Of a stretch of DNA of 64,000 nucleotides, positions 44,613 through 56,089 are shown in pieces. The translations under genes were made by a program, and so were the position numbers. This stretch comes from Acestrorhynchus altus (lineage: Eukaryota; Chordata; Actinopteri; Characiformes; Acestrorhynchidae), in the NCBI GenBank assembly GCA_034509495.1, contig JAVGWO010000026.1, positions 1,333,909 to 1,397,908 of the forward strand, in the 5' to 3' direction. Every line of letters starts with the position of its first letter. The first letter of the stretch is position 1. Under the pieces are notes generated by a model. That model was not told where the DNA came from, searched no databases, and saw nothing but the letters and a program-made list of their open reading frames with translations.

Positions 44613-47600
44613 CTGTCACCCAACACGAAATTGAGAAGTTAGACCTAATATAATATATTTTTTTTAATATAAATCTATTTTTGTTTTAGTAAATATTGTC
44701 ACGTTTTGTCAAAAACAGGGTCAGATTAATGAGCTTTTATTTTTGGGGTGGGTTTCAGTGTCTGAGGTATAGAGTAATTTAACTTAGGCCCTGTTCACAC
44801 ATGGCATTAACATGCATCCTGAGTGATCCAATCTTAATTGTCCAACACAAAATACAACTGTAGGGGTACAATGCATGTATTGAAATCTGATCACTCAAAC
44901 CTAACTGCCCACATCAACTGCATCACGGCAACACTTTGTTTTATAAGCCATTGTTTTCAGTAAGTAGAATTATGCTCAGTTCACTTAAAAAATGTGTTTA
45001 TTAGTTTTATTAAAATGTACAGTAAATATTTTCCAAGAGATGTTTGTGAGGAGATTAGATAGAAGATAATCCAAAAAGAACTAAGAAGCTCTGAAGGAAA
45101 CCAAAAGAAATCAAGTATTAAAACATACAGTCTTACCATTACAACCATGCAAGACTTGATATACCACCAAAACTGGTCCCATCAGATAAACAGCACTTAA
45201 AGCTTTCATCTTGGAGACATCTCTGACTTTGCACAGAACTGCATAGTTTGAGAACCACAATATTTTATGTAAATCCCTGATAACACCACTGACAAAAATA
45301 TAATGTTATAATACATTATCATCTAAACAGCATACTTTGAGTCAATTATTTAAAAATATAATAGCACAGTTGTGTTTTGCGATTGTGAATATGCTGCTGG
45401 ATACAACAGACAACATTTAAAATTTTAGTTATACTATGAAGCTTCTGCTTTGTCTTTTTTAGAGATTTTTGGCATGCAGTTTGCCATTTGAGGGGATATA
45501 AGCTTTCAATACTTCAATTACATTAATCAATGAATGCTGCTAAATACCTCATTCGTAACTGATACAATAACTTAATGGTGTACTGTAGCTTTGATTAAAC
45601 TTCATCTTTCTCTAATTTTCCATGAAACACAAAAACCAGGTGTGTGAACACAGGGCCAGAGTTTCAGGCCGAGTTGCCAAATCTGTTGGATGTCAAGGAC
45701 TATGACAATTGGTCAGAAGAACCACTGCGAGAGGAGTTACTTTGGAAACCATGGGCAGAGTTGGAGGAGAGTGGTGTTATTCAAGAGCGTGGTAAGAACA
45801 ACAGTAAAGTTGCTCCTTAGTTTAAAGTGCCTTCAAAAACTATTAGGATAATCAAGATACTTTTTACTGTATTTTACTGTATAAAACGTACTTCTTAATG
45901 CATTATATTGAATGATCCCTTACATTCCCACCTCCCCATAATTTTGGCTTGAGATGTATTTTCAAGCTTTTGGCTGCTGAATTATGCAGGTGCAGGTACA
46001 CAGAGATGTGCTTCAAGTTGGGGAGATCTTGCTGAGTCCAGCACATATGTTAGATGTACAATGATTTAATGCAGGATGCTGGGCGTAAATTTCACAGCAT
46101 TTGCTAGATAATTTAACTATAAATAGAATGTGTCAATGATTCACAATGCAAGATGAACGTTATGCAAGATTAGCTGTAGTCAATCTGTGTGGATGTGTGG
46201 CAATGACAAAAGTGCTGTAGTTAAAATCACAAGTTACATGCTGCAGATCGCCATCTCAACATATTTCAAATAGTGCTTTGATGCATACATTTTATTTTGC
46301 TTTAGATTAAACTGGCATTTCTATGTCTTACAGTTTAATAGATTAATTAAAAACTCTGTTCATATAAATATTTACTTTTTTCACATAGTTGCAGTTTAAA
46401 AATGGATGGCTGTTATGCATCCTTATAGCTATAGCCTTACATGCACCATGTTGGACTTATTTTGAAATCATCTCAAAACTTCTTAATGAGCTTTTTAATA
46501 ATGTCTTTTTGTAAGCTGCTCTGGATGAGGGTGTCTGCTACATGCTTGAAGAAATTATGCAATAAATTGCATTCTTTTCTACAACTGTGTTTAAGGGCCA
46601 CTATAATGGTAAATTAAACTTAAATTAAAATTGTAATATTTTGAGAATAAAGTCATCAAGAAATTCAAGAAATTACAATGTTGCAATGGCAATAATACAA
46701 TATTTTAGTACAGGTTCCTGCACATCAGCACCAGATTTATTTGTGTATGTATGCCGAAACTGCTGTGCAACAAACTTGATAGGTATTGCATGCCATTCGA
46801 AGAGGGCCTTTAATTTCAAAATGATCAATCCTGAAGGAGTGGAACCATGGTGTGCTCTGTGCATTATGTCATATGAATCATTGCTAGCCTTGTAGATCAA
46901 GAGGCCACTCCGGAGGACTTCTTCAACAAAAGAGACACATTCACCAAATCTGCTTTGATCTTCTAAATTAAGGCAGGTCCCAGTGTTTGCCAAGCTGACC
47001 AACTTGTCCCACCACTCAGTTTCACTCTAAAACATCACAGGATGTTGTGGTTGGGGTTTCAGATGGACTAAATGCACAGACTGCCTAATATGTTCATAAA
47101 TTAAAGTTCAACCATGGCTTTTTACTTTAGTTGAGAATCTTCTAGACCTCAGCACTTCTACTGCTTTACCTGGAGGTGGTGCTAATTTGGAACTTGCCCT
47201 ACATAGCCTCTCCTTGTGCCAAGGCAACATAATGGTGAGGAGTCCTTAACCATATATTTCAGAATTTGACTAGTAGTTGACTATTTTTAACGAATGTTTA
47301 TTTACTCCAATAATGATCATCTTTCTGTCTGTTGTCTTTTATAGGCCGCTTTGGAGATGATGTTTTTCTCCAACTCTGCACCCTCAAGAGATTATCATTA
47401 TGCCGGTACAGACTAACAACTAATTAAAAAGTGTAGATGACTTGCATATATTAAATATTCTGGCCATTAATAATTTAAGAACAATTCCCACAATTTTGCA
47501 CAATGGCAGGCATTCAGAGTGGTTTGATATGATATCCAAAATCCAAAATGATCCATGAACACATTTGAGTGTCGTGTGTAATTCTAAGGATGGTAAAATA

Positions 47601-50600
47601 GGGTAATTTAAAAAAAGGGTTCATTTTTCCTTGCAAAAAAAAAAAGTATATTTCACTTCCAGGCAGTTGCTAAGCCGTTGGTTTTATAGTATAGTGTAGT
47701 GTTCCCAGTAGTTCTATAGTGTTGTTAACTGTCTGTCAGTCCATCCGTCTGTCTTCTTCTGCTTATCCGGGGCCGGGTTGCCCTACACCTCAGCCAGCTC
47801 CCCGGAAGGGACCCCGAGGCGTTCCCAGGCCAACCGAGAGACATAGTCAGCTATGAACCGCTCCAGTGCCTGCTGAATATCCTGGCCTGAAGAAGCCATC
47901 AGGACAACATCATCCGCAAATAGCAGAGATGATATCCTGTGGTTCCCAAACTGGACTCCGTCCGGCCCCTGGCTGTGCCTAGAAATCCTGTACATAAAGA
48001 TTATGAACAGAACCGGTGACCAAGGGCAGCCCTGCCGGAGTCCAACATGCAACAGGAACAGGCCAGATTTACTGCTGGCAATGCGATCCAAGCTCCTGCT
48101 CCAGTCGTACAAAGACCTGACAGCCCTTAACAGAGGGCCCCGGGCCCATATTCCCAGAGCACCCCACACAGACTACTCCCCGAGGGACACGGTCGAATGC
48201 CTTCTCTAAATTTACAAAACAAATATGGACTGGTTGGGCAAACTCCCATGAACCCTCGAGCACCCTCTGGTGGGTGTAGAGCTGGTCCAGTGTTCCACGG
48301 CCAGGAAGAAAACTGCATTGTTCCTCCTGAATCCAAGGTTCGACTAACAGCCAAATTCGTCTCTCCAGTACCCTGGCATAGACTTTCTCGGGGAGGCTGA
48401 GAAGAGTGATCCCCCTATAGTTGGAACACACTCTCTGGTCCCCCTTTTTAAACAGGGGAACCACCCCGGTCTGCCACGCGATGCTGCAGAGGTGTGTCAG
48501 CCAAGACAGCCCAACAGTATCTAGAGACTAGAGATACTCCGGGCGGACCACCTCAGTGACTTCGGCCTGGGTGATGGGCGAGTCCACCTCAGAGTCCTCA
48601 GCCTCACCTTCTACATTGGAAGACGTGACGGTGGGGTTGAGGAGATCCTCAAAGTATTTCTTCCACCACCCAACAATATCCCCGGTCGAGGTCAACAGCT
48701 CCCCACCCACACTGTAAACGGTGTTGGCAGGGTACTGCTTCCCCCTTCTGAGGTGCTGGACAGTTTGCCAGAATCGCTTTGGGGCCAACCGACAGTCCTT
48801 CCCCAAGGCCTCTCCGAACTCCTCCCAGCTCCTGGTTTTTGCCTCCTTGACCACCCAAGCAGCAGCATGCTAAGCCTCCCGGTACCTGTCAGCTGCGTCG
48901 GAAGACCCAGAGGCCAACATGGCCCAATAGGTCTTCTTCAGCTTGACGGCATCCCTTACTTCCGGTGTCCACCACTGGGTTCGGGGATTGCTGCCACGGC
49001 AGGCACCGGCGACCTTAAGCCCACAGCTCCGGCCAGCCGCGTCGACAATGGAGGCTGAAAACCTGGTCCACTCGGACTCAATGTCCCCAGGCTCCCCACT
49101 TAGCTGTGAGAAGCTCTTCCAGAGGTGGGAGTTGACAGCTTCCCTGACAGGGGGCTCAGCCAGATGCTCCCAGCAGACCCGAAGAATACGTTTTGGCCTG
49201 TCAGGTCTCTCCAGCCTGCCCCTCTGCCAGCGGGTCCAACTCACCACCAGGTAGTGATCGGTTGACCGCTCTGCCCCTCTCTTCATCCAAGTGTCCAAGA
49301 CATAGGGCTGGAGATCAGATGAGACCATCATTGATCTCAAAGTCTATCATTGATCTCCGGCCTAGGGTGTCCTGGTGCCATGTGCACTTATGGACGCCCC
49401 TATGCTCGAACATGGTGTTCGTTATGGACAATCTGTAACTGGTGCAGAAGTCCAACAACAGAACTCTGCTTGGGTTCTGATCGGGGAGGACATTCTTCCA
49501 AATCACGCCTCTCCAGGCGTTCACTGGGGTAAACTGAGCTGGGGAGCTACAAGCAAGCCCACACCAGCCTGACGTCGCTCATCCTGGGCAACTCCAGGGT
49601 AGTGGAGGGTCCAACCCTTCTCAAGGAGTTGGGTTCTAGAGCCCAAGATGTGTGTGGAAGTGAGCCCGACTATCTCTAGCCTGTACCTCTCAACCTCCCG
49701 CACAAGGTCAGGCTCCTTCCCCCCCAGCGAGGTGACATTCCACGTCCTAACAGCCAGCCGCTGTGTCCCGGGATTGGGCCACCAAGGACCCCGCCTTCGA
49801 CCGGCACCCAATCCACAAGGCACCCGACCCCAATGGTTTAGCCCATGTTGCCTCTTCATTCCCACAGGCAAAGACCTCTTCATTCCCACAGGCGCTCGCT
49901 CCCAAACCCCAACCCCAGGCCTGGCTCCAGGGTGGGGGCCTGGTTGCGCAGTACCGGGCAACGTTGTGGGGCCTTTATTATGATCTTCCATTGGGGTTTT
50001 CGAACTGCTCTTGGTCGGGCCTGTCACCTTGGACATGTTTGCAATGGGAGACCCTGACAGAGGGTAAAAAACCCCGGGCAAGATAGCTCCTTGGATCATT
50101 CTGGCACTCAAACCCCTCCACCACAATAAGGTGGCAGTTCAAGGAGAGGGGTGTTGTTAACTGGTTGCTATGATATTGCTAGGGGGTTGCTATCAAACCC
50201 CAAGTGGGCACTATACTGTTAAATGCATTCTATAGTATTCCAGGTGGTTGCTGTGGTAACTCCAGTGGTTGCTATGGTGGACTAAATGGTTGTTAGGTCG
50301 TTGCTATGATGTTGCTAGAACATTACCATGGTATCCCAGGTGGTGGCTATGATGTTGCTAAATAGTTGCTAGGTCGATTGTAATAGTTTTCCCAGTGGTT
50401 GATATGGTGTTGATAAGAGGTTCCTATGATATTTCAGGTGGTTGCAATGGTGTTGCTAGGCTGGTTGCTATAGTGTTCTATGTGTGTTTTTAATAGTGCT
50501 GTAAGTGGTTGCTGTTGGTGGTTGCTATGGTGTTCCTAGATATAAACAATCTACACATAAACCATCTTTACTGTTTTCTGTGTGTATGGTGGTCAGCCAT

Positions 50601-50946
50601 GAAGCCTTTGCTCGCACTGCTCCCTGAATCATTTGTACCCACCTTCCCCCTCTCCCAGGCAGTGATGTCTGGCGCTTGAGTGAACAAAAGTTGTTTTACA
50701 AGGCATTTGGAATGTATGGCAAAGACTTCTCCTTCATTCAAAAAATGGTAATTTTATTTCATCTCTGAAATTCTGAAAACACCATTCAATATAAAAACCT
50801 GTCTGAACCACACAGGAGAAAATCTTTTTATAGAGTCTATGCCTCTGTGTTTAAGGTGAAGACAAAGCGGACATCACAGTGTGTGGAATTCTATTATCAC
50901 TGCAAGCGTTTACAAGAGAAACAGAGGAAGCTGAAAGAGAGAGAAA

Positions 50947-50981
<35 letters not shown>

Positions 50982-52561
50982 GACTCTGGAACAACTTTTA
51001 ATTCCATAAACCAGGTAAACCAGATTTCTTATTATACAACCTGAGCATCCTAAAGCAACATCAAATAGCACATGCTTATACTTTTGGAAAAAGATTCCCA
51101 AAACTGCCACAAATATCATGAATTATGGCAGTTTAATATTTCTTTTACAGGTCATGATGCCAGGCAAGATAATGATGAACTTAAACATGGAAAGGCTTAT
51201 TCATACACCATCACTGGCTACAAGCTTCCCATGCAAGCAATGTGGAAAGTAAGTATATATTTTACTTAAAAGATACTGCATTCACTCACACAACACTTAA
51301 AAGAAATGTTAAGTAGCTTCGCCATCTGTTTTGCATGCCTCATGTTAAAAGATCCTTATATAGTTACAGTCATCATCATCATAAAATAGTTGCACCCAGA
51401 AGGAACCAACTGATTGCAATGCACAAATGAAATGGTGTCATGCCAGACTGTCATGGAGTCACTGAGAATGGCAGTGTGTCCTCTTCAATGACCCAAGTCT
51501 CACCTTTTGTTTTGGTGATTTTGACCAACTGGACTAGTAAAGGACTTGTGTCATGGTGTGGGGTGCAATTTCATATGATGCCACTTTGGTTGCTATTACT
51601 CACAGCCTAATTATATTAATGAGCACCTGCAACCAGTGGTCAACACTCCACCCCTACCACAAATAGTGAATATTTAAAGTGGAAATATTTGAACTGCATT
51701 GGATGCACTATCACAGGACACCATTTGGAACCTCTACAACTCCATTCTGAGACATCTGGCATTCTGTATTATACCAGACATCACAGTGAGAACACATACT
51801 TCTGTATGTGTAGCTCAATAAATATTGCCCAAATCTGTCTTAATTTTTCATCATTTATTGCTTCTTGTAACCTTTATCTTCCTTAAAAATAGCATTGCAA
51901 TACTTCTAGTTGCAATTATTTGTGCAACTGTTTGTGATAGTGTATGTTTCCAGTTTATGTTATCTCCTAGCTAGAGATGTCTTGCCCTACACATTGCTTC
52001 CAACACACCTGGTACAACTAACAAATGACAACCTTTTGCTGGGGGTAAACTGGGAGACACAAAAAAGCAATACAAGACAGCTGTACTCCAGGATCAGGAC
52101 TGAAAATCACTGGGATACAATGTTTACTTAAAATTTAGACAAACTGATCTTTCTGCTCAATTGTCAGAATGTTCTACAAGATCAAAAGCAGAAATGCCCA
52201 CATGAAGATCCATCGGCAGCAGCAGGAGGACTGGAGGGAAAGAATCCATCCAAACAGCCACAACTTGACTCAGACCCTGCAGAACCAGAGCCGAACCTTT
52301 ACTCATTCTAACCAAAGTCATCAAAACCAACTTTTAACCCAGAGTCTGATCCAAAACTTGGTGCAGTCTCAGGCCCAGCTGGCTTTCCTCCAGAACACAA
52401 AGACTCAGGGGACATGTTTTGCAACTGCCATAAGCACTATGGGCCCTTCACAAAGTGCACAGACAGTGCCCAAAGCCCCAGCCCTGCCACTTTATTCTGG
52501 GAACCAACAGGCTTGGGGTGCCTTGCATGGTAATTTGGAGTCAAGTCTCTATTATAACTGA
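39411..52561 (+). CDS. ELM2-SANT-C2H2 transcriptional corepressor, TRERF1/ZNF541/MIDEAS family (782 aa)
   Basis: Nuclear scaffold expected to recruit class I HDACs through ELM2-SANT. Coding exons: 39411-40245, 40344-40459, 44004-44132, 44277-44488, 45640-45791, 47131-47234, 47345-47405, 50659-50747, 50856-51014, 51151-51248 and 52168-52561; 2349 nt, all phases agree. The N-terminal half is low-complexity: a family motif QKLDSFSEAF, a proline-rich block (about 163-200), and YTPAPMLNPFRNGTGLF (about 399-415). The ELM2 domain runs from VNTGPEFQAELP (432) through LPGGGANLELALHSL to about 530. SANT is 537-586 (SDVWRLSEQKLFYKAFGMYG, QCVEFYYHCKRL). Q10 at 599-608 follows, then a C2H2 finger with C647, C650, H663, H667 (KSRNAHMKIHRQ). 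It lacks the N-terminal finger of human TRERF1 and the extra fingers of ZNF541, so the exact orthologue is unsettled. The acceptor cccacag three bases before the ATG shows a 5' UTR intron. Confidence 0.85.
41340..42390 (+). mobile_element. Tc1/mariner-superfamily relic in ELM2-SANT intron 2
   Basis: The terminal-type start acacgtttcaaaaaagttgg is followed by a decayed transposase on the + strand. Readable pieces include the N-terminal helix-turn-helix region (agcggcaaggccaaaaaaca), then IGCVTAHCMGNLHICVGTIN and QQDNAKPHYARV at 42007-42262. Next, in another frame, comes a region matching SPDLSPIENMW, the last catalytic residues of a DD34E transposase. Frameshifts and stops make it dead. Confidence 0.75.
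44563..44611. repeat. (TG)n(TA)n microsatellite
   Basis: Short TG run followed by about 20 TA units, just after the exon ending at 44488. Confidence 0.95.
46673..47026 (-). other. Unrecognised 117-codon open segment inside an ELM2-SANT intron
   Basis: On the strand opposite the host gene, an uninterrupted frame runs from just after a TAG (47027-47029) to a stop at 46673. It is open with TTG but has no ATG start. The peptide is compositionally ordinary (SETEWWDKLVSLANTG, SFVEEVLRSGLLIYKAS, GLIILKLKALFEWHAIP), without low complexity. I do not recognise a domain. It may be part of a repeat-borne gene or a processed gene fragment. Confidence 0.35.
47719..47731. repeat. Target-site duplication of the LINE, left copy
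   Basis: gtgttgttaactg, identical to 50151-50163. Confidence 0.85.
47732..50150 (-). mobile_element. Non-LTR retrotransposon (APE endonuclease + reverse transcriptase), decayed
   Basis: Reading on the minus strand: a 5' leader from 50150, then endonuclease sequence (VRTWNVTSLGG near 49760, EIVGLTSTH), a linker (RTQWWTPEVRDAVKLKKTYW), then reverse transcriptase with NYRGITLLSLPEKVYARVLE and the catalytic LLFADDVVL (about 47920-47945). The C-terminus ends near 47783 (ERLGVPSGELAEV). The frame breaks several times and a block after the catalytic motif is deleted. Perfect 13-bp duplications flank it. It belongs to an abundant teleost LINE group with AP-type endonuclease; I would not fix the clade without a search. 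Confidence 0.85.
50151..50163. repeat. Target-site duplication of the LINE, right copy
   Basis: gtgttgttaactg, identical to 47719-47731, directly adjoining the 5' end of the LINE. Confidence 0.85.
50164..50545 (+). repeat. Degenerate minisatellite (ggttgctatggtgttgctag-type)
   Basis: About 380 bases of irregular units built from 'ggttgctatggtgt', 'ttgctagg' and 'ccaggtggt'. Traces on the other side of the LINE (47665-47731: gcagttgctaagccgttggt, tatagtgttgttaac) show that the LINE landed inside the array. Confidence 0.85.
50952..50981 (+). repeat. Coding (CAG)n tract, polyglutamine
   Basis: Eight CAG, one CAA and one CAG encode ten glutamines just after the SANT domain and a Lys/Arg/Glu-rich helix. 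Coding triplet repeats of this kind vary in length between individuals. Confidence 0.95.
51380..51860 (+). mobile_element. Tc1/mariner-type relic in the last ELM2-SANT intron
   Basis: Diverged transposase pieces on the + strand, for example gtcatggtgtggggtgcaat (V-M-V-W-G-A region) and accatttggaacctctacaa. No termini can be fixed and no frame is intact. Confidence 0.5.
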
Positions 52562-52713
52562 CTTGAATTAGCAATTTTAAGTGTAATATCTATGCTCAAA
52601 CACAGACTGTTGGATTTTAATCAAGGAAGAATTTTTTTATGCAAACCAATTACTGACCAAGACTGAACTGTACAGATTAATCTGTAAATAAGTAAACATT
52701 CTTAAACATGACC

Positions 52714-52719
52714 ATTAAA
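52714..52719 (+). terminator. Candidate polyadenylation signal, ELM2-SANT gene
   Basis: ATTAAA, about 150 bases past the stop at 52559-52561. It is the nearest plausible signal; longer 3' UTRs are possible. Confidence 0.35.
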
Positions 52720-55504
52720 GAGAGGTTTCCTCCATTTCTATTTTTTTCCCCCAAATCCTTAAGAAAGATTCCTAATTTTACTCCAGACTTTTCAGACTTT
52801 ATCGTCAAGTTAAAAAATGCTCTCATTTATAGCCCAATGCAACTCGTAGAAACCCATTAATACCTGCAGCAGAATTGGGGAAAAAAGGTGAAAATCCTCA
52901 AGATCATGCATGTTTGGGTTGTGCACTGCAAACCAAATACCCACTATGAGAACAAATGCCAAGTTGTTGAATCAGTTCCACTGAGAATATGTAAGCTGAA
53001 GTACAGTGCAGTACATGGCCTGAGATTTGAGAACAAAGCCTTATGGCTATAGATTAGAGCTTTCTTTAGGTTTGGCCTCATTTATAGAAAGACTTAAAAA
53101 CTGCACACTTGCCATAAATTTAGTGCTTTGGATTTGGAGACAGAATTAAATGCTAAAAAAAAGCTAAATATTTTTCCCCAAAGCACAAAAATTAGTTTTT
53201 TTTCCTGAAAGATGATTACTAAAGATACACACAAACTATGTATAGCACCTGGTCACAACTCCAATCACTGTTATAAAAATAATATTAATAGTAATTATTA
53301 AAATAATATTAAGATTTCTTGTCCTATCTGACATAGCTACCATATTTTAGCTACCAGCCAGCTACATTTGCCTCAGTGCCTGGCACCATTTCAACAACAA
53401 AAAATGTAAGACTGAACCCTGTTTGTTAAAGCATGCAAGTTAAGCCAACTCAGGCAAGGACGAGCAAGTGCAACGTTAATCCAGAAGCTGCCAGCACAAC
53501 TGCAGATGTGTAAAATAGTGAAACCAATGAAAAAATCAAAGTATGGACACAGTCAGTGTTACAAAAGTGAAAGTATATAGCCAAATCATCAGCACTTCAC
53601 CTTAACTTGCATTAAAGTAACACTGGGTACAAATCACTCACTCAGGCTAGCAGCAAGTCCATCAAAGTGGTGGATACTGGCATTACCATTTCTTGCACAA
53701 AGATAAATTAGTATTGTGAATAAATTTGACTAAAAATGTAATTTAGCTAAAGCCCCCAAGTATTCAATTTCAATATGTGAGAGCCTTTCATAATCCTACT
53801 TATGTTAAAGTAGTTAAGTATTTTTCTCCTCTGGTAAGGCAAGTGAGAGTCAGAACAGGATGTTAGTTACCTGATTAGCCAATAAGCAATAAATGGTACA
53901 AACACTAACCATTTACTGGTGCTTTTACTTTCTATTTACTTTATAATAGCAGTCACTGCAAGAGAATCTTAGGTGTGAGCATCCTGTTGACAATCTACTA
54001 GTGCCATGTACTGAATACATACTCCTAATAGTGAGTCTGTAGGATGTAAAGCTTTTGTACATTTGCACTACACTGAATTTATTTCTAAATGAAACAGCAA
54101 TGCTACACTGACATCCAAGTAGAAATTCAATGTAAAAAAAAAAAGAAAAAAAAAATATTATTTACAAAATCTTACTTGTATGCAGAATCCTTGGCGATGA
54201 GGATGTTGCTCTCAGGACCTAAATTTTATACAGGACAAGCAAAATGCATTGTGTCCATTTGATATAAAACAGACCTTGTCCCTTTACCATCTTTATACTG
54301 GTGTGCATTGTAATTCACCCTTGAACTGAACTTGAAGCTGAAGGCCTTAGCCTTCAACAAAACTGATGGTAAGCAAGACGTTCCAAGACTTCCTCAGTGC
54401 AACAGCAATCACAAAATAACTAATTACCCAAATAACTAGTTTTAGCGTAGATTTGAAATTGCAGAAGTTTTGAATATTACAATGATGCATTCATGTACGG
54501 TGTTTAGGGTAAAATTATAATCCCTCGGTCTTCTACCTAGAATTACACTTTAACAATTTATGTTTCTGGACATTTACCAACTTCCTGAAACTGAGGAGTA
54601 ACAGTCCTTGCATTCATAGTCAAAGTCCTTTTAACATTTATACATAAAAATACATGAGTTCATTTACACTTACAGCATTTAGCAGACGACTTTATCCAGA
54701 CCAGGCTAAATATTTTTTTAAAATAAAGACCTGATGGCTGTAGTGCAAAGCAAGCTAATATACCTTGCTGTTTCAGCATGATAGCCAGCTCAACTTAACC
54801 AAACATTCACACACTGGTTTAATTGGTACCAACTGAGTGAGTTAACAACTCCTTGAGCCAGGTTTTCCTCATCAAGTCCCTTTACAAAGGGCTGGCCTCA
54901 CAGTGGCTGAATCGTTTATTGGAAAAGCTGAAAATGGAGTGGAATAAATTTGTATGTGTGTATTTCACAGCAGATGAGCAGGCCATCACCATATCAGCCT
55001 TTGGACATTTCAAAGGTGTAATCGCTGCAAAAAGCAACAGTTGGTTTATTTTTTCCACAATAATAAAAAACTCTTTAAATGTTGGAACAGACACTGCATG
55101 AGCACTGAACAAAAGACCTACATACAGGACATTCCAATAAATTTTGATCAGCATTTCATTTTTCTCATAGAATGTTTCATTGAACACTGAGATAATAAAT
55201 ACATCTAAGAAACTTGAAATCCATCCACTCTGCAATCAGCAACTTATCAGGCTTATCTTCAATGGATAAAACATAACTGTGCCTTATGTACACTGCAACA
55301 AAATTTCCAACTAGCGTAAAAACCAATCTCAGCTAATTTAAATCTCTAGCCTCTCAGCCTTTATTCAAAGTATGTGCAATAAAAACACAACAAGATTTAC
55401 TTTAATATTCCATGCCTCATAAATCCTGCAGGAAGACAATGAAAGTCACTGTGGTGTTGGTCTATGATAATTAATTCAGACATTTCACATGACAACAAAA
55501 TCAC

Positions 55505-55510
55505 TTTATT
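55505..55510 (-). terminator. Candidate distal polyadenylation signal, ZP gene
   Basis: AATAAA on the minus strand, about 58 bases past the stop of the possible last exon at 55568-55636. Confidence 0.35.
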
Positions 55511-55567
55511 CATCTTTGAAAATGACATCACATAACTATATTCATTTCTTCCCTTCAACACTCCCCG

Positions 55568-55636
55568 TCATACCATGGAGCAGATGTTGGATTCAAATCC
55601 TTCCATGTTGGACACTGGAGCCATTTTTTGTTGAAT
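55568..55636 (-). CDS. Possible alternative last exon of the ZP gene (23 codons with stop)
   Basis: After a strong acceptor (tttgtttacatag, 55637-55649) the frame encodes MAPVSNMEGFESNICSMV preceded by IQQK and ends at TGA (55568-55570). It joins in phase 0 to a good donor at 56066 (agag/gtatca), but only in the frame that is +1 relative to the ZP frame of the preceding exon. It is therefore real only if the ZP exon is read in that second frame or the sequence has an indel. Confidence 0.35.
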   Translation of the reverse strand: MQQKMAPVSNMEGFESNICSMV

Positions 55637-55950
55637 CTATGTAAACAAAATATAAACTGAACAAATTGATGTTTGCTATAGAATTTATTCAGGCACTTTC
55701 ATGCTCTCTGACCCATTCAGCCATTAGAATGGTCACTAGTGCAGGAATACATGTAACTTAAATAGGGTTTAAATGCACTGAGAAAAATGTGGCAAATGTG
55801 CACAGAGGAGATGTAATGATGCACTGTGGCTCAGTCATACTATTTTTGATGACATCTGAAATGGTTAATGTTCATACAGTGTGTGAACAAAATCATGGAG
55901 CCTGTCAGCTGTAGCCCCATTAAATGTTTAAACACACAATTCATTTTTTT

Positions 55951-55956
55951 TTTATT
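55951..55956 (-). terminator. Candidate proximal polyadenylation signal, ZP gene
   Basis: AATAAA on the minus strand, about 135 bases past the TGA at 56090-56092. Confidence 0.4.
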
Positions 55957-56089
55957 TCCAGTTGCATTAAAAGCATTGCTCAATAAAAATAGCAGTGCTT
56001 CTGTATCCAAGTAAAAGCTTGGATGTTCTATTCTATACCTGCTCTGAACAATGGATTAAATGATACCTCTGGTGGGAGACTGGTGGTCT

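Larger units (their letters stand above)
52562..55567. other. Interval between the tail-to-tail ELM2-SANT and ZP genes
   Basis: 3' UTR of the upstream gene followed by AT-rich sequence with no supported exon on either strand. A short dispersed repeat lies at about 54655-54705 (cttacagcatttagcagacg, ctttatccaga), the tail of a common fish repeat. The minus-strand open frame at 54882-55235 has no domain or splice context. Confidence 0.55.

Noticed and set aside
49521..50126. 201-codon minus-strand open frame as a host gene
   Set aside because: It encodes the leader and endonuclease of the LINE, lies between the target-site duplications and is frameshifted downstream.
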